Position numbers and translations under genes: made by a program. From Neopestalotiopsis rosae (taxonomy: Eukaryota > Ascomycota > Sordariomycetes > Amphisphaeriales > Sporocadaceae), in the NCBI GenBank assembly GCA_023078685.1, contig JALGAS010000002.1, forward strand, positions 5,394,001 through 5,458,000: a stretch of DNA of 64,000 bases. Reading direction: 5' to 3'. The stretch's first letter is position 1, and each line of letters opens with the position of its first letter. A model generated the notes under the pieces. That model ran no database searches and had not been told where the DNA came from. It saw only the letters and a list, made by a program, of their open reading frames with translations. This document shows, piece by piece, positions 28,390-41,137 of this stretch.

Positions 28390-31300
28390 TTCACTGCAAA
28401 TAATTCATGTCTCACTGGAGCCGTACGTGGTTATATGAATGCTCTTATTGAAATGAATGAGGAGATACAATATGTCGGGGAGATACAACCGTCTCCACGT
28501 CCTGGACTCAGCGACTCCATTCTTGCCATGATATAGAAAAGAAGCCGACAACGGGTGCAAGAGAAAATGAAGACAAAGAGCATGTCGATTTCTTCTCTTC
28601 AAAATGGCGTTTCAGTTGAGTCGCACGCTAGAATCTCTCAACGATTTGCCTGTGAACACATACAATGCTTTGAATGGGTATGAGAGCAATGCCAGGAGGT
28701 CGTTTGGCTTAGTCACGAAAGTATATTATTTATCAAGGATTCGTCCCCATAAATTCAAACCTCATAAACTCAATGCAGAATGCAAGAACCATGCACGACA
28801 ACGCATGGCAGCAAGGAGTCAAAATGTCAAACTCTTTTTCTTATATGTGCTCATGTCCTTTCCGGACCACTCAGAGTTCCCACGTGCACAAGACGAGTGC
28901 GACCGTGAAGAACGAGAATCCGACTTTGGAATCAATGGCCTTATCAAGCTTTGATCGGGCATTAAAACGCGTCCCCAAGAGCAATACTACAGCGGGCTGA
29001 AGCAGAGACACACGTGATACACTGCCAGAGGCTTTATATATGGTCTCTCAGTCTTGATGTCAACTTGATGTCAATACTCATATTCTCTTCCTTTTGCTTT
29101 TCTTCCCATGTTGATGGCCTGTGAACGAGGGAAAGCACACACGATTAGAAGCCAAAGCGGCTGAAGGCTCCGCCCGACGGCATAGTGCTCATTCACATGT
29201 TTTGGATACTGCGTGTTCGCCGAGGAAGTGTCTCCTTTTCCCAGAGGGCAAGTCAGATAGATCTTGATCGATCTCACCCCTCCCAATCGAGGAAATTGTT
29301 GCGGCTGAAGACAAGGGGGGTCTGGTCTGGACATACCAAGTGATCATAAATCCATTAGAAGAGGTCTGACGTTTCGGTTGGGCAAGTAGGGGTGGCAATG
29401 GGTAGCGAAAAGATTTCCAATCTCGTCATCTAGATCCAAATGACCGGCATATGGGTCGGTCATTGGACCTGAGATGGGCAGAAAGAACTGAACGGCCCAT
29501 TGAGGCGTTCGCTTACCTAGTCCTGCAGGCAGGCTGGAGCCAAACATTCCGTACACAGCGGGAACACTGAGCGGGAGGCTTTGGTAGTCCCGATTGCGAA
29601 ATTCACGCGCATGAGTTGATGGATCTCCTGTTGCGCACTGATCTATGCGCAATCTCAAGTAAGTATATTGCAATTCGCAAGCTTGGAAATACCATTACTT
29701 ATTAGGAGTGTAGGAACATCGTACGTGGTGCGTGTATTTACCCTATATTAGTAGACAGGTATGTAACCTAGGTTAGTTAGATAGGACCCCTCTTTCTCTT
29801 GGACTTGCCGTCTTTTCCAGCGCGTCGGATTCGGGCTACTATGGAGAACCCATCCTAGACCCAACCGTGACACCCCTGCCAGCGATCAAACCGTCGAGGC
29901 TCGAAACCAAGATGGGACCCCGGCAGCGCATCAACAGTAGTGCAGCGTGTCATTGAAGGATGCGGCGTTTGCGCGCGTCCTCGTTCAGCTCGCCAAACAT
30001 GGCCAGGAGGCAATAGTAATCACACGAGCGGTTGATGCAACTTCTGGCTTATGGCATGCATCTACGCTTGTATGCAGCTGCTGGTAATCTCGGCCGATAC
30101 CTGCCATTGGGTTGGCTGTCTTGGTGGAGGGGGGTTGGCGATTTACCTTTGATGAAAGGGGGTCTGCAACCCTTCGTCGACGATGTAGAGTGCGCTATCT
30201 GGGCAAATACCATGACCCGGAAAGACGTGTCATAGGCTCCCTTGTCCTTGTCGCTCAAATCGAACAGGGAATTCGTGTCAGACTAGGTATTTAGTAGATA
30301 GAGCCCTAAAAAACTTGTCAGGGATTGTATGCAAATGAGCGACAGCTGCATGCACAAGCGAGCCGAGCAGGGCTGCCGACCGAGAGGGAAGAAAGAGAGA
30401 ACAACAGAGAAGCGTGACTGTGGCGATTGTGGCTCGCGGATCTAACAATTTTAGTAGCCGTGGTAGATCTTTCACCTTCCGCGATATGGTAACCACATCG
30501 TGGATTGGATGGGCGGGTTTCTTCACCACGGGGTTCCCATGTTTGCAGCCGCACATGGACAACAAGATGGATCGAATGGGTTCACGATCATTATGCCGGC
30601 AATTGTAGAAAAGTCTTCCTGTCTCGGCGTCGTAAAAATTTTCGGGTCCCTTGCAATTGCTTTCGTCGATTGAACGAACTTGCTTAGCTCTAGGTTGGAT
30701 CATCTCTTGACGAGTAAACGCAAGAAATAACGAAGAAAAGAAGAAGACTATAGTAGCATATGAGTGGGTTGGCAGAAACGAAATTCGGCGCCTGCTCGTG
30801 CCTGGTTGGCCATAGCTGTCCAATTCGCCAAGGCATATTGTGATTCCGTGTTTGTGCTGCCAAGTCGTCTCCCTGCAGGCAAAATGCCTTCACGGGAAGA
30901 CAAAACACTGTTTGTAATCCACCACCTATATAGCCACATGGGTCTTGAACTTGGTCACCAAGCGGAAAATTCTTGAAGAAAAGTTGCTTGTCGTGACACC
31001 TGCCTATCGAAGTCGAGGATTTGGCGGAACAGGCAGGCAACGCGTGGTAAGGAACAAGCTTCGACAAAGTCCGCGTCAACCCTGGCGAATTACTATCTGA
31101 AAGTTTCTGACACACAGAATGCTTTGCGAAAGAAAAATAAACAAAGAGGTTGGCTGAATCTGGATGGCAAGTATTCGAAAAAGTTTTGACGATGCACAAA
31201 CGGAGAGTAGCTGCATCCCATGCTTGCCAGGTGAACTTGGTGGCGCAACGTGTTTTCGGTAGGGAAACCTTAATGCTTCAAGAATGAGTGTTGCATGTGG

Positions 31301-32231
31301 CCCATAAAGCAACAACATTCGAAGCCATGCATAAGTCGCTGCAAATGGATATTGGGCATTAGCACGTAACTTACACCTACTGCAACCTGGTTCAAGTCGT
31401 GGTGCAAGTCCCGAGCTGGTATCATACATATTCTATGTGGCGAGAACTGGTTAGTGACGTGATCCGGCATCACTCACAACGCAGCCTGGAGTCTCTCAAG
31501 TCCCGAAGATCCGATCTAGATCTGTTAGTGACAGTTCTTCAAGAGTCTTGTTCGCTTGCCTATCAGTTTGTATAAGCACCCGACCGTAGCTGTGACTGCA
31601 ACTACCAACGTTGCTCTAGGCGATGACCGACATGTCAATACCCCTCTCCAGTTGACCGATCCCAGAAAGAACTACAATCTTTGGCGTAATTGTTATGATT
31701 TGTGCTCCCATAGATGTCCGTGGTCATGCCACCACTGGCTTGTGAACGAATCATATGGCTCATGTTCCGCATCCATCCGGACAATGCAGCCAGAGCTGGC
31801 AACGGTGCGCTGAAGTTGTGACCGGGATAGCCTGCAGACTTTCCTTCCTTTGGCCCTCGTAATCAGGCCCATTTCCATGAGTGACGGGAGTCTTACCACA
31901 AATACCAGAGTGATTTGTGTTGCGTGGCACTTTTCTTGAGAGGAATCTGAAAGGGGTATATGAATTACTGATCCGCAGGCGGGACGCTGAGCAAATCACT
32001 TTAAGGTTAAATTTTACTTGGCTTTTTCTTTATGAGCGGTGTCCACAACCCAGAGTATTCACGACAGCTTAGGGTTCAGGCATGTTGAACAACTTTTTGG
32101 GAGATCCATCGCTCGATGCAGGCATCATCAGATCAGGATTCCATGACAACCATGATGTAGCCGGGACTTAGAGGCGCCGCCATCATGACCAAGTTGCAGG
32201 GAGAGGCAAAGTCATCCAGCCAGTGCTGCAA

Positions 32232-32585
32232 TTAAGCACTTTTGATGCTTTCTGCACAGTCTTTACAGTACCAAGCAGTGGCGCCTGGCTCAGGACAAGG
32301 TCCTGGTTTCATGGTGTTGCCGGCGCGCTGGTCGATACTGGTGGAGTCGTGATGGAACTGACAAGGACAGCCGCCGACACGAAAGCCCCGGTCAGCGGCA
32401 CTGCAAGCCGGCGTCCAACGAGGATTGGTATCGCCGCCTCTATTCGGGACGTATCTGGACCCTTGATAGACAGAGGAACCCATGAAGTAGCAGTTGACGA
32501 TGGACAGGGTATGGCAAATTGTTTTGATATCGTCAGACAGGTTGTCCGACAGGTCCACTGACACGTGACTATTAAAAAATACCAC
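32232..32585 (-). other. weak candidate: cysteine-rich exon
   Basis: A minus-strand open frame with eight cysteines in about 110 codons, including GGCPCQF and WYCKDC, ending at a stop at 32232. A hydrophobic stretch resembling a signal anchor (IKPILVVLLFTAVC) is encoded upstream on the same strand near 32670-32715 in another frame, and donor- and acceptor-like sites lie between. I could not build a complete gene with a good ATG, so it may be chance. It is listed because an effector-like secreted protein would look like this. Confidence 0.18.
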
Positions 32586-33313
32586 GCTGAGCGAATCTGC
32601 GTTTCAAATAGATGACGTACGAGTTGGGATACTGAGTAAATGCCCATCCAAGGCCGGGTGGGCATGCAGACAGCGGTGAACAAAAGAACCACAAGGATCG
32701 GTTTGATGAAAGCGAGAGGAGAGAGGCTGCGTGTATGTGTGACGGTGTAGTCCTGCAGTCGCGTGCATTGGTCCGAAATGAGCAGCCGTCGAGGAGAGTG
32801 TCTGGCTGAAGATCCCTGGTCTGAAAGCTGACGGACGGGCATTGCCTGGGCTTCGTCGTCCGGGAGGGGTAGATGATATCTCACCATCTACTGCTTGCAT
32901 CTTGCTGGAACTCCCTCCATGGTTGCCGACGGGCGTTGTTAGTGCCAGGCCGGGGACGGAGGGTCAATGGCGGCGGTAGGCGTCAACTGCTGGCCCCCAG
33001 CAAATGAGATTTGGGCAATATCCGCAAGCTGTAGCTAAGGTATGGGTTGCAGTAAGGTATGCGCGAGGACGACGTACGTGTTTAGGTAGGCATGTACCGT
33101 ATGGGAGTGTGCATGCGCGTAGAATTGTTGGCTGTAACTTTGAAGCAAGTCAGCTGGTGGAGTGCTGAGTTAGGGAAGAGATCCTTGAATAGCGGATGGG
33201 GGCTGTTTCAGATGGCCCCGATTGGGCAAGTCACAGATTGCAGTCGCAAAGCCCCCTGCCGCGCCACAAGCACAAGGAGAGGAGAAGTGAGAGCCACAGG
33301 GTTGGTGCGCAAT

Positions 33314-33340
33314 TCGCTCGCTCGCTCACTCGTTCGCTCA
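33314..33340. repeat. (CGCT)n-type imperfect tandem run
   Basis: An imperfect tandem run of CGCT/CACT units, read directly. No function is suggested. Confidence 0.75.
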
Positions 33341-34163
33341 CTTCCAGGGTACATTAGCGGCTCCGACGTCCCCAGGCAACAATTGACAGGTAAGGATCTG
33401 AGGAGAGTTAGTCGATAGAACTGTACTCTCTCTACTCTTTGCAAAGGCTTTCAACCCAGTAACGAGTGAGTGGTTGGTTGGACGGATGCACGCCTGCCCA
33501 GGCCTGTACCGTGTATGGATCTATGTTCTCGCCATGGCGATACGTGAGCGGGAACCAGATCAACCCCTCTTTGATTGGCCGTCTTCCGTCTGATCTTCCC
33601 TGTTCGGGCCATTTTCCCACGCGATTACCGTTCATGGGGGTGGGTGCTAGCGTAAAGGTAGATTTGTCTGATTACTATGTATCAGCATGGAAGCAACGCT
33701 TCTGTTCGAGATCAGATGAACTCAAGACCGAAATAGATTCCTGCAGCTTGAGTGTACTGTACTGCACAATGTAGATGCAGATGGAAGACAAGAGTTGGGA
33801 GCCATGACGGCGGAGGATGATTAATTGGTCGGACTCTGATATAGCATTAGCTGTAATGTACCTACTCGTACAGTATTTGAGTATCCGATTCCCTTCTGAA
33901 TTTGAATCCATGACTGATCCCTCACGCCGTCCGTCGTGCTTGCCTGCCCACTGACGCCCATGACGTTGTACAAAGCACGCATCGTTCCTTCTGCCTCACG
34001 AATACATGGTGTGTTTAGGGAGCAGGCAGGACCACGATCATGAGTAGGTCGACCTTTTTTTCTTGTGCTCACTCCCGAGTCCGCTGATTTCTCTTCGATT
34101 CTGTCTGCTATGTTTTGCCCCGTGTATGACGGTCGCAGATTTGGCCTTGCAGCAAGGTGCCTA

Positions 34164-34190
34164 CCTGCTTGCCTGCCTGCCTGCCTGCCT
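34164..34190. repeat. (CCTG)n microsatellite
   Basis: A tandem run of CCTG followed by imperfect CCTACG-type units. It lies in gene-free DNA. Confidence 0.8.
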
Positions 34191-37100
34191 ACGCCTGCCT
34201 ACGCCTGCCCAACATGCCTACAAAAGCCTTGTGTGACCAAAACCATGCCGCTTCTCGTATATCGGTCTTCTAGGAAGTTTTCTCGTGAGATACGAATGCG
34301 AATTTGCTGCGCGAATAACCTTGTTCAGCTCGATTACTGAATAGTGCGACCACATGACAGCATCTGGACGGACCATGCTTCTCGCCGCCGCATCAGACAT
34401 GCCCTCTTGGTCTCTTTTGTTTCTTTTGTCCCCTCCGTCTTGTACGTCGCCTGGCACGATTGCCATTGTTATTATGTGGCTCCCACCCGCACCGGCAGCG
34501 CCTGCCGTAGGGGATGTTTCGATCCGATTTAAGCTGCTCTCCATTCACAATCTTTACCTACGAACAGGCCATTTGCAAAGTATCCGTCCAAAGATCAATT
34601 TACAGACACATATACATATCTTCTCTTCCCTGCCCCTGCTGCTGAGCTGAGCGCCAAAAGGAGAGGATAAAAATTGGATAATTAAATAAGAAAAATAAAA
34701 AGGCTGTAGACCAAGGCTGGCCTGGGAGCCGTTGTGTCATAAATCGTTGTGATAATACTCTTCTTTTCCCTCCACTCAACAGACCATTAACCTCAAACAC
34801 AGGACAGGGACTGGGTGTAAAATTCCGAAATTGGACATGCCGCTTCAATGTAGGTATGTAAGTATCGGCGTAACAATGTGTCATTGACAACAGGGAAGTT
34901 GCGAATGTTTCTGAGCCTAGCAAGCGATTCCAACGGGGCCGGCGGAATATATTACATCGCGTACGCACACCTCTGGATCCGGCTGCTCAATCTCGCCCAA
35001 CAGCGTAATTCTTGAAGCGGAGTCACCTGTGGCCGGGATCATGTCCCCAATCGGTAAATTCCACCCTTAGTCCTTCGGGCTAACCAAGCTGCTAGGTCTT
35101 GCCTGCCAGTGGCTGGCGCCAACTCTGTCTGGAGCAAATCAACTGACAGTGCTGGCCCTTTTGTGGCTGATACAATTGCTACTGCCAACATCACTCACCA
35201 CGCACAGTATCAGAACATCATGGCCAGATGAGATGCATGTACAACAGCAACCTTGTACGTACATTGCACCAATCTTGGAAATGAGTGAGCAAATAAAGTG
35301 ATTAATAAGTATATACACAACCAAAATTAACTTGGGTAATCACAAACGGGAATCAAGACGTTCCCACAATTCCGGATGTAGTCGGTTGCTGCATCTGGCA
35401 TACTGACGCCGCCGCATTTGGCCAGGCCAGCCCTCGATCCTTTCCCCCACCCCCCCTACCACAAGAACTGTGCTGCTGTAATAAATCAAAAGAAAGACGA
35501 GCGAGGAAGAATCGTCACCGTCAAATTTGCTGAGGAGGCATGGCCATTCCCTCATCTCCATTCATTGCAAGTGCTTCCAGCAGCAACAGTGTCAGCATCA
35601 GCAGCCGCCGGCGGGGGTCAATCCTGGCCCCTCCATCAGCCCCTCCCTTCCTCAGCCAAGGCCCGCGTGCGTTCAAGCTCCCGATGCGCTGGAGATCCCC
35701 CGTGGAAGGAAGATCTCGTTTCTAGTTCGGTTTCTAACGTACAGCCCAAACGTTATTTGCAGAGCCGAGCGTCGTGGGAATGGAAGCATGTGAGTGAGCA
35801 TGCAAACATTAACCTTACCGCGCCCATGTCATCAATATACAGTAGATCGAAACCGGCCAATTGAAGTCGGAAGCTAAGTTGATTCTCTCTCATTTGACCG
35901 ACGTTCCTCATTGATCCAGAATAGAAGAGGAGCACCATAGCCAAGCTCCAGAAACAGGCCGTCGCTGAGGCCACCAGTTCTCGATTGGGATCTATAAATT
36001 CACAACTATAACTGGTTTGATCCTTTCATATCTCAACCCCCCTTGCCCCAATTTCACTTGCGCCCCTGCTCTGGTATAGTTGACGATGACATACTACTAC
36101 TGTGCAAGCATTCGTTCAAACTAGCGTCATTGTGGCTCGAAATTGATCAATGCGGGCTCCGGCCGTGGATCCCGACCAGGCATTTGCTCCTTTTCACGGT
36201 CGTCTCCATTTTGGTCTGTCCGTAGGCCGGTCGGTCGGCTTTGTCGGTTGCGTGGCCCAGAGTCTATCACTCCGTTTCGCAAAGCCGCCCAGAGACAGGT
36301 AAGTGATATTTTTTTCTTCTTCTTTCCTCTGACTAGATCCGTCGGACTTGACGAGACGTCCGGAATAAAACTTACCAGTCAAAATCAATTGCTCTGTAGG
36401 CCGTGCGAGTGCCGGCAGATTTGCAGCATCATTCCTCCTGTCGCCATCGCAAATCGTCGCAAGTTGAATACCTAGGTAGCCTTCAAATGAGGATCAAGAA
36501 GGGCTTATTCTTTCTTTATATCTTTTGTATCTTGATCATCAACACCGTACAGACACATGGAGTAGCTGACCGGAAAGTGCCTCATCTTTTCAACTGCCTG
36601 CCTGCCTACTTGAATGCCAGCAAACCTGGCTCCCTGCTTCCCTGCGCTTCCTCTCATTTCATTGCGGCTTCTTCCAGCGAAGAAGCGCGAGCCCAGCCCA
36701 GCCCAGCCCTGCTTGCACTACGCTATGCTGCATGTATCATGTAACCCCGTGGATAGCTGGATAGACACATGCGTAGGCTTTCTTGAGGAGTCAGTCTGCT
36801 GCTTCGTACCTGCTCGTCTGCATCGAGTGAGATCTTGTAGAGCTACAGGAGTCTTGTCATCACCAATGGTGCTTGCAGTCCAGTGCTATTTGGTGCAGAC
36901 TTTGGAAGCGGCTATGAACTTTTGTGTGAGTCGCGTCAAGCCCCGCTGCGAGTGAGTTTTCCCCGTTTCTGTTTTCAGAGATCTGGCCGGGGTTCTGGTG
37001 TCCCCGTTCATCTATTCCCTGGTTGTTGCCCATATGGATTCCAACTCCGAAGGCATACGTTCCCGTTTATTCGCCCTCGCACGCGCCGGCAATCGCGGTC

Positions 37101-37221
37101 TGCGTTCCCAGAGTCGACGCAACGCCCACTTGTTATACCCTTAGCCTATACTGCTCGCTAGGTGTACACTAAAAAAGCTGTGTCCAGACTAGTGTCTTGT
37201 GTGGGCGATTTTGGAACCGGG

Positions 37222-37238
37222 AAAAAAAAAAAAAAAAA
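37222..37238. repeat. poly(A) tract, 17 bases
   Basis: An uninterrupted A run in gene-free DNA, read directly. Confidence 0.8.
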
Positions 37239-37688
37239 GAATTCACGACTGGGAGCGAGCCTGGATATGTATCTGTTTGCAATGAAGCAGCATGGGGCAG
37301 TTGGCATATACGAATGAGAATGTCCTGCACGCCATTCTGTTTCCTTGTTTTGATCTTGACTTCGCGTAGACAGCATACACGCACGTTGTCTGTCCACCTA
37401 TACTGGAACTGCCAGAACCCACCGAGTGGCTCACTGCACCGCACTGGATAAACAAGCCACCCATGAGAGGAGCCACCTGAGGCAATCAATACCTACTATC
37501 GGCTGTTTGGTTGGTTGGTGTACAGTACCTTCCTTGCGAGCCGAATTTGTCCATCTTTCTGTCTACTAGTAGAGTCTGTCTGTGTGAAGCAAGCAATAGC
37601 GACAGGCGGCGTACATATGCAGCTCTCTGCGTCGGACTTCATTCCTACGTACATTCACCTATTTCGTAGAAGATTCGCCAGTCTGCTA

Positions 37689-37710
37689 CCCAGCCCAGCC
37701 CAGCCCAGCC
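37689..37710. repeat. (CCCAG)n tandem run
   Basis: Four or more CCCAG units in a row. A related run occurs at 36694-36711. Confidence 0.75.
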
Positions 37711-39559
37711 CAAGTTTTGTTCTTCTTCCTTTATGTTATTTTCCCTTTCTTCCCGGGAAAGCCGCTGCTCTGTTGTTGTTATGTTTAGCAGTTAGCAGAC
37801 AGGTGATTTCCCAACGTTTCCTTTTGCAACTGTATCGTTCATCTTTTGCATTATTCACTTCCATATCCGTTCTTCTGTCTATAGCCTGCGTGATTTGCTG
37901 CGCTTCTATAGATTTCTATTGTTGTTTTTCTTATTAGCAAGCTGAGCACCAATTATAACGACCAAAGACACGACCAAGAGAAGGCGCAATACACACACCC
38001 CACACTCGTTTTGCTACTACTACTGCTAGTACTACTTGTCAGTCTATTCGCGTTTTGGAAGGATCGACCCTGCAGCTGGAAAATTCCCCGACCTATGCGA
38101 GCCTCTCGTTCCAACGTGATGGACATCTGCTAGTGGTAAGCCGCCCAGGCTTGACACACCACCATCTTCGCGCTGGTCTCGACTCTGGCGAACCCTTGGA
38201 GGCTGACGATCACCCTGGAACCCGGGTTGCAGATGAACGCAACAGTCTACAACAGTCTAGCTCGATTCAATCGCTTCAAACGTCTCCCACGGGCCCGTCA
38301 CAGCCTTGTCATCTTCGTGGCGTGAAAAGAAAGGTCATCCCCTCCTTCGACGAAGACGACATCTCCTGCACCCAGGACCTTCGAGCCACACTCGTTGTGT
38401 CGTGCTTCCTGCTCTGCGCCTCATCGCCCAAAAGTGTGGTCTGCGGTCGCGGGCTCTTCGACACTGGGGCTCGGTTTTCCAACACGCACACACGGCTTCT
38501 CTAGTCGCCTTATACTTTAGAAAACTTCAACTCGCCCACCGACTACTCCCTCGACCTATGCAACGGCCCACTTATTCTTGTTCCTCTAGTGAGTCTTCCT
38601 CGCCATCACTGTCCCTCACTCATCCAAGCACACCCATTCTAGGGTTATTCATTTCACAGACCCTTAACCTCTTTTTTCTTTCTTGTCTCTTTTTATTTTT
38701 TCCCCCATGTATCATTTCGTGAATATTATTGTCTTTTTGCCCAATTCTGGTTTTTGTTATTCGTGGCCCTGGCAGCAATATTCTCTCTGATACGCACTGT
38801 TTCTGAAGGAAATAAGCCAGGCCCGTCATATTCTCCACATCCAAGAAGATCAAGTTCGACTTTCCACTTCGGGCATTGCCTAAAACGGCCGAAGGGCCAT
38901 AAAACTGCCATTCACCACAAATTACCGTCCGTTCCCAGCAATCCTGGCTTGCTTCTTTCCGCGGTAGTCGATTATTATTCTTGCTATTCCCTCTCCTCCT
39001 CGAGCGGCAACCCTCGCTTATAGTCTGGGGTACCTTGAACAGCCATAGCACTACCGCTGTACTTGCAAGCCATACCCGAGCTACTGCCCCATTCGATTCC
39101 TTGGTATTCTTATTGCCAACAACCTATATAACATACATACGTTATACGTATATACCTACCTACACTACCACAGTACATGTATACGCGGCACCAGCATCAG
39201 CAATCATCGGATGAGGCTGGGTTTTGCGACCCAAGAATCCCACAGGCCCCGCTTGCTTCCTTTCCTCTTTCTACCAAGCTGGCCGCCCTCCCCAGCTTCG
39301 AGTACTACTGATACTAGTACGAATACTATATGCAAAGGTTATTATTCCCCATATAGGCCCCCGCTCCTCAACTTCATCTCGATTCTTTACTTTCCTTCTT
39401 TTCTCTCTCCCCCTTTGGCCTCCTCTTCCTTCTTTTCGTCGGGCCCTTTTTTCATGTTTTAATTCTGATTCCTTCTCTTCAAATCTTTATTTTCATCTTT
39501 GGCTGTGAATTGTCTCTGCCGATGTCCACCATTCGTTCACTTGCCGAGCGGCTATCGAC

Positions 39560-41137
39560 ATGATGCTCACGTTGAAACAGCCAGTACATTACGGGTATCG
39601 TACCGTCCATGATCTTCCGACACCTCCCTCGACTTCCCGACCATCACCCCCCGTGACCATTCAGGAAAACCCTCCCAAACCGCTGCCGCCTCTGCCCCGT
39701 AGGAACAGCCCTTCTACCAGAGACATGTCAGCGCCTCATCGTGGTCTGCCTTTGCCGGCCATGACTCTGCCTCAGCCCAATCCGCCACCAGCGTCTAGTC
39801 ATCCTCCTGGGCCAGGGCCTGGGCCGATATCTCATGTGCAACAACAGCAATCTCAGCCTTCGCATTCTCAGAGTCATTCACTGGGCGCACTACCTATGGC
39901 GCCTCAGTGGCAGGGTCAGGGAGCAGAAGAATCCATGAGGACATGGTTACTTGCAAAGGCGGAAGAGGAGAAGAGGAGACAAGAGGAGGAAAAGACTAGA
40001 CAGGAGTCGATACGATTAGAACAGCGTAGGCTCGAGTATGATATGCTGCGTACATCTTTGGACCGTGGCATCCCTCCACCAATGGTTCCAGTCGTGTTTG
40101 CTGGCATGGGCGGAGGTGTCCTTCCCCAGGCAGCACTAGAATTTGCACAGCAATATCTGATGCCTCAGCATGGCCACCAACCTCAGCTTCCACCAGCACC
40201 GGGGCAGATCTCGCCAGATCACATGCGGCGAGACTCCCAGTCACACGGATATGGACCATATGCCGGGTCCGGTGGAGTTCCGTCTACTCCTGGATCTGCG
40301 CCGCAGACCGGTGGTTTTGTTCCATATCAAGGGCCTGGTTCACCCACGCGGGCACGGGCACACACGATGTCAGTGGCTGGGGCGGTCGGTCGACCATTGG
40401 GCAGTACACTACCACGGCTGGCCACGGGGGAATTAATCACAGGGCCACCAGCGGGCCAACCCCATGGACAAGCACACGGACAGCAGTTATCGACCTCACA
40501 GTCCGAGACCCAGTCTCCCTCGATTTATTTTCACCACTGGCAACCGCCGGGCTCTCAGGGAGTTTCCACCCAGCCTGCAACGCCATCCGGTTCGTCAAGA
40601 AGCAAGAGGAGGCTTTGATGCTCGCAAAGCTAATGTTTTGTGCTAGTGGACTCGCCTAGGAAACGAAAAGCCATCGGACCACAACAGGCGGCACCTCCCC
40701 CGAACACACAAGCCAGCAGGAGATCTCCTCCTTTCGGTCACTCGACAGGGTCTTCCACTCTCTCAAATCCACCTCCAGGGCGGCGTAGGGGCCACTCGCG
40801 GCAAAGGAGTGATCTTTCGTCATATAGATCGGCAGGTCGTGGCCGGGGTGACAGCTTCGGCCCGAGCAGGGCACTATCTCCTAGTCTGGGCACCCCAGTT
40901 GAGGGCGTACCGCTCGAATCATCCGCACAGGTGCGGACCGGCACGCATACCGTATCCTCAATGCTTTCAGAACAACCATCACCACCTTATGGGGGCGAAT
41001 CAAGGAGTCAACATCAGCAACAGCAACATGATCAACCTGGGGAGTCGGAAAGAAGACATTCACCTAATTCTGCTGACGAGCAAACACGGACTGGAGGCGC
41101 TGCACGTCCGGATAGCCGTACACGAGACGATGAATAA
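39560..41137 (+). CDS. conserved-looking disordered P/Q/S-rich fungal protein with charged helix
   Basis: Two exons, 39560-40589 and 40647-41137, join in phase across a 57-base GT-AG intron, giving 506 residues. A GC-AG donor at 40602 would also keep phase but is less likely. The first 115 residues are rich in Pro, Ser and Gln, with several PPLP-type runs. Residues about 121-165 form a highly charged helix (AKAEEEKRRQEEEKTRQES). It runs into a segment IPPPMVPVVFAGMGGG that looks structured and family-specific. The remainder is disordered, with RS/RG-rich patches and QHQQQQ. Basic PRKRKA, just after the intron, could be a nuclear localisation signal. I do not recognise the function; a nuclear regulator or scaffold is a guess. 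The gene sits alone between large gene-free regions, a setting often seen for developmental regulators. Confidence 0.72.

Larger units (their letters stand above)
28390..39559. other. 11 kb gene-poor region
   Basis: No well-supported gene in about 11 kb. It has short tandem runs near 33314-33340, 34164-34190, 36694-36711 and 37689-37710, and an A17 tract at 37222-37238. Some cysteine-containing open frames on the minus strand (near 30280-31200 and 32232-32900) lack convincing starts or splice structure. The last 2 kb before 39560 is pyrimidine-rich and may be promoter plus long leader of the next gene. I see no tRNA. Confidence 0.5.

Noticed and set aside
30278..31199. Two minus-strand frames (181 and 169 codons) with several cysteines
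   Set aside because: Hydrophobic parts come from pyrimidine-rich DNA, no good start or splice structure connects them, and no family is recognisable.
38055..38504. 149-codon frame upstream of the disordered-protein gene as an extra exon
   Set aside because: It starts at TTG, not ATG, has no domain, and the gene at 39560 has a good start of its own; it probably lies in the leader or promoter.
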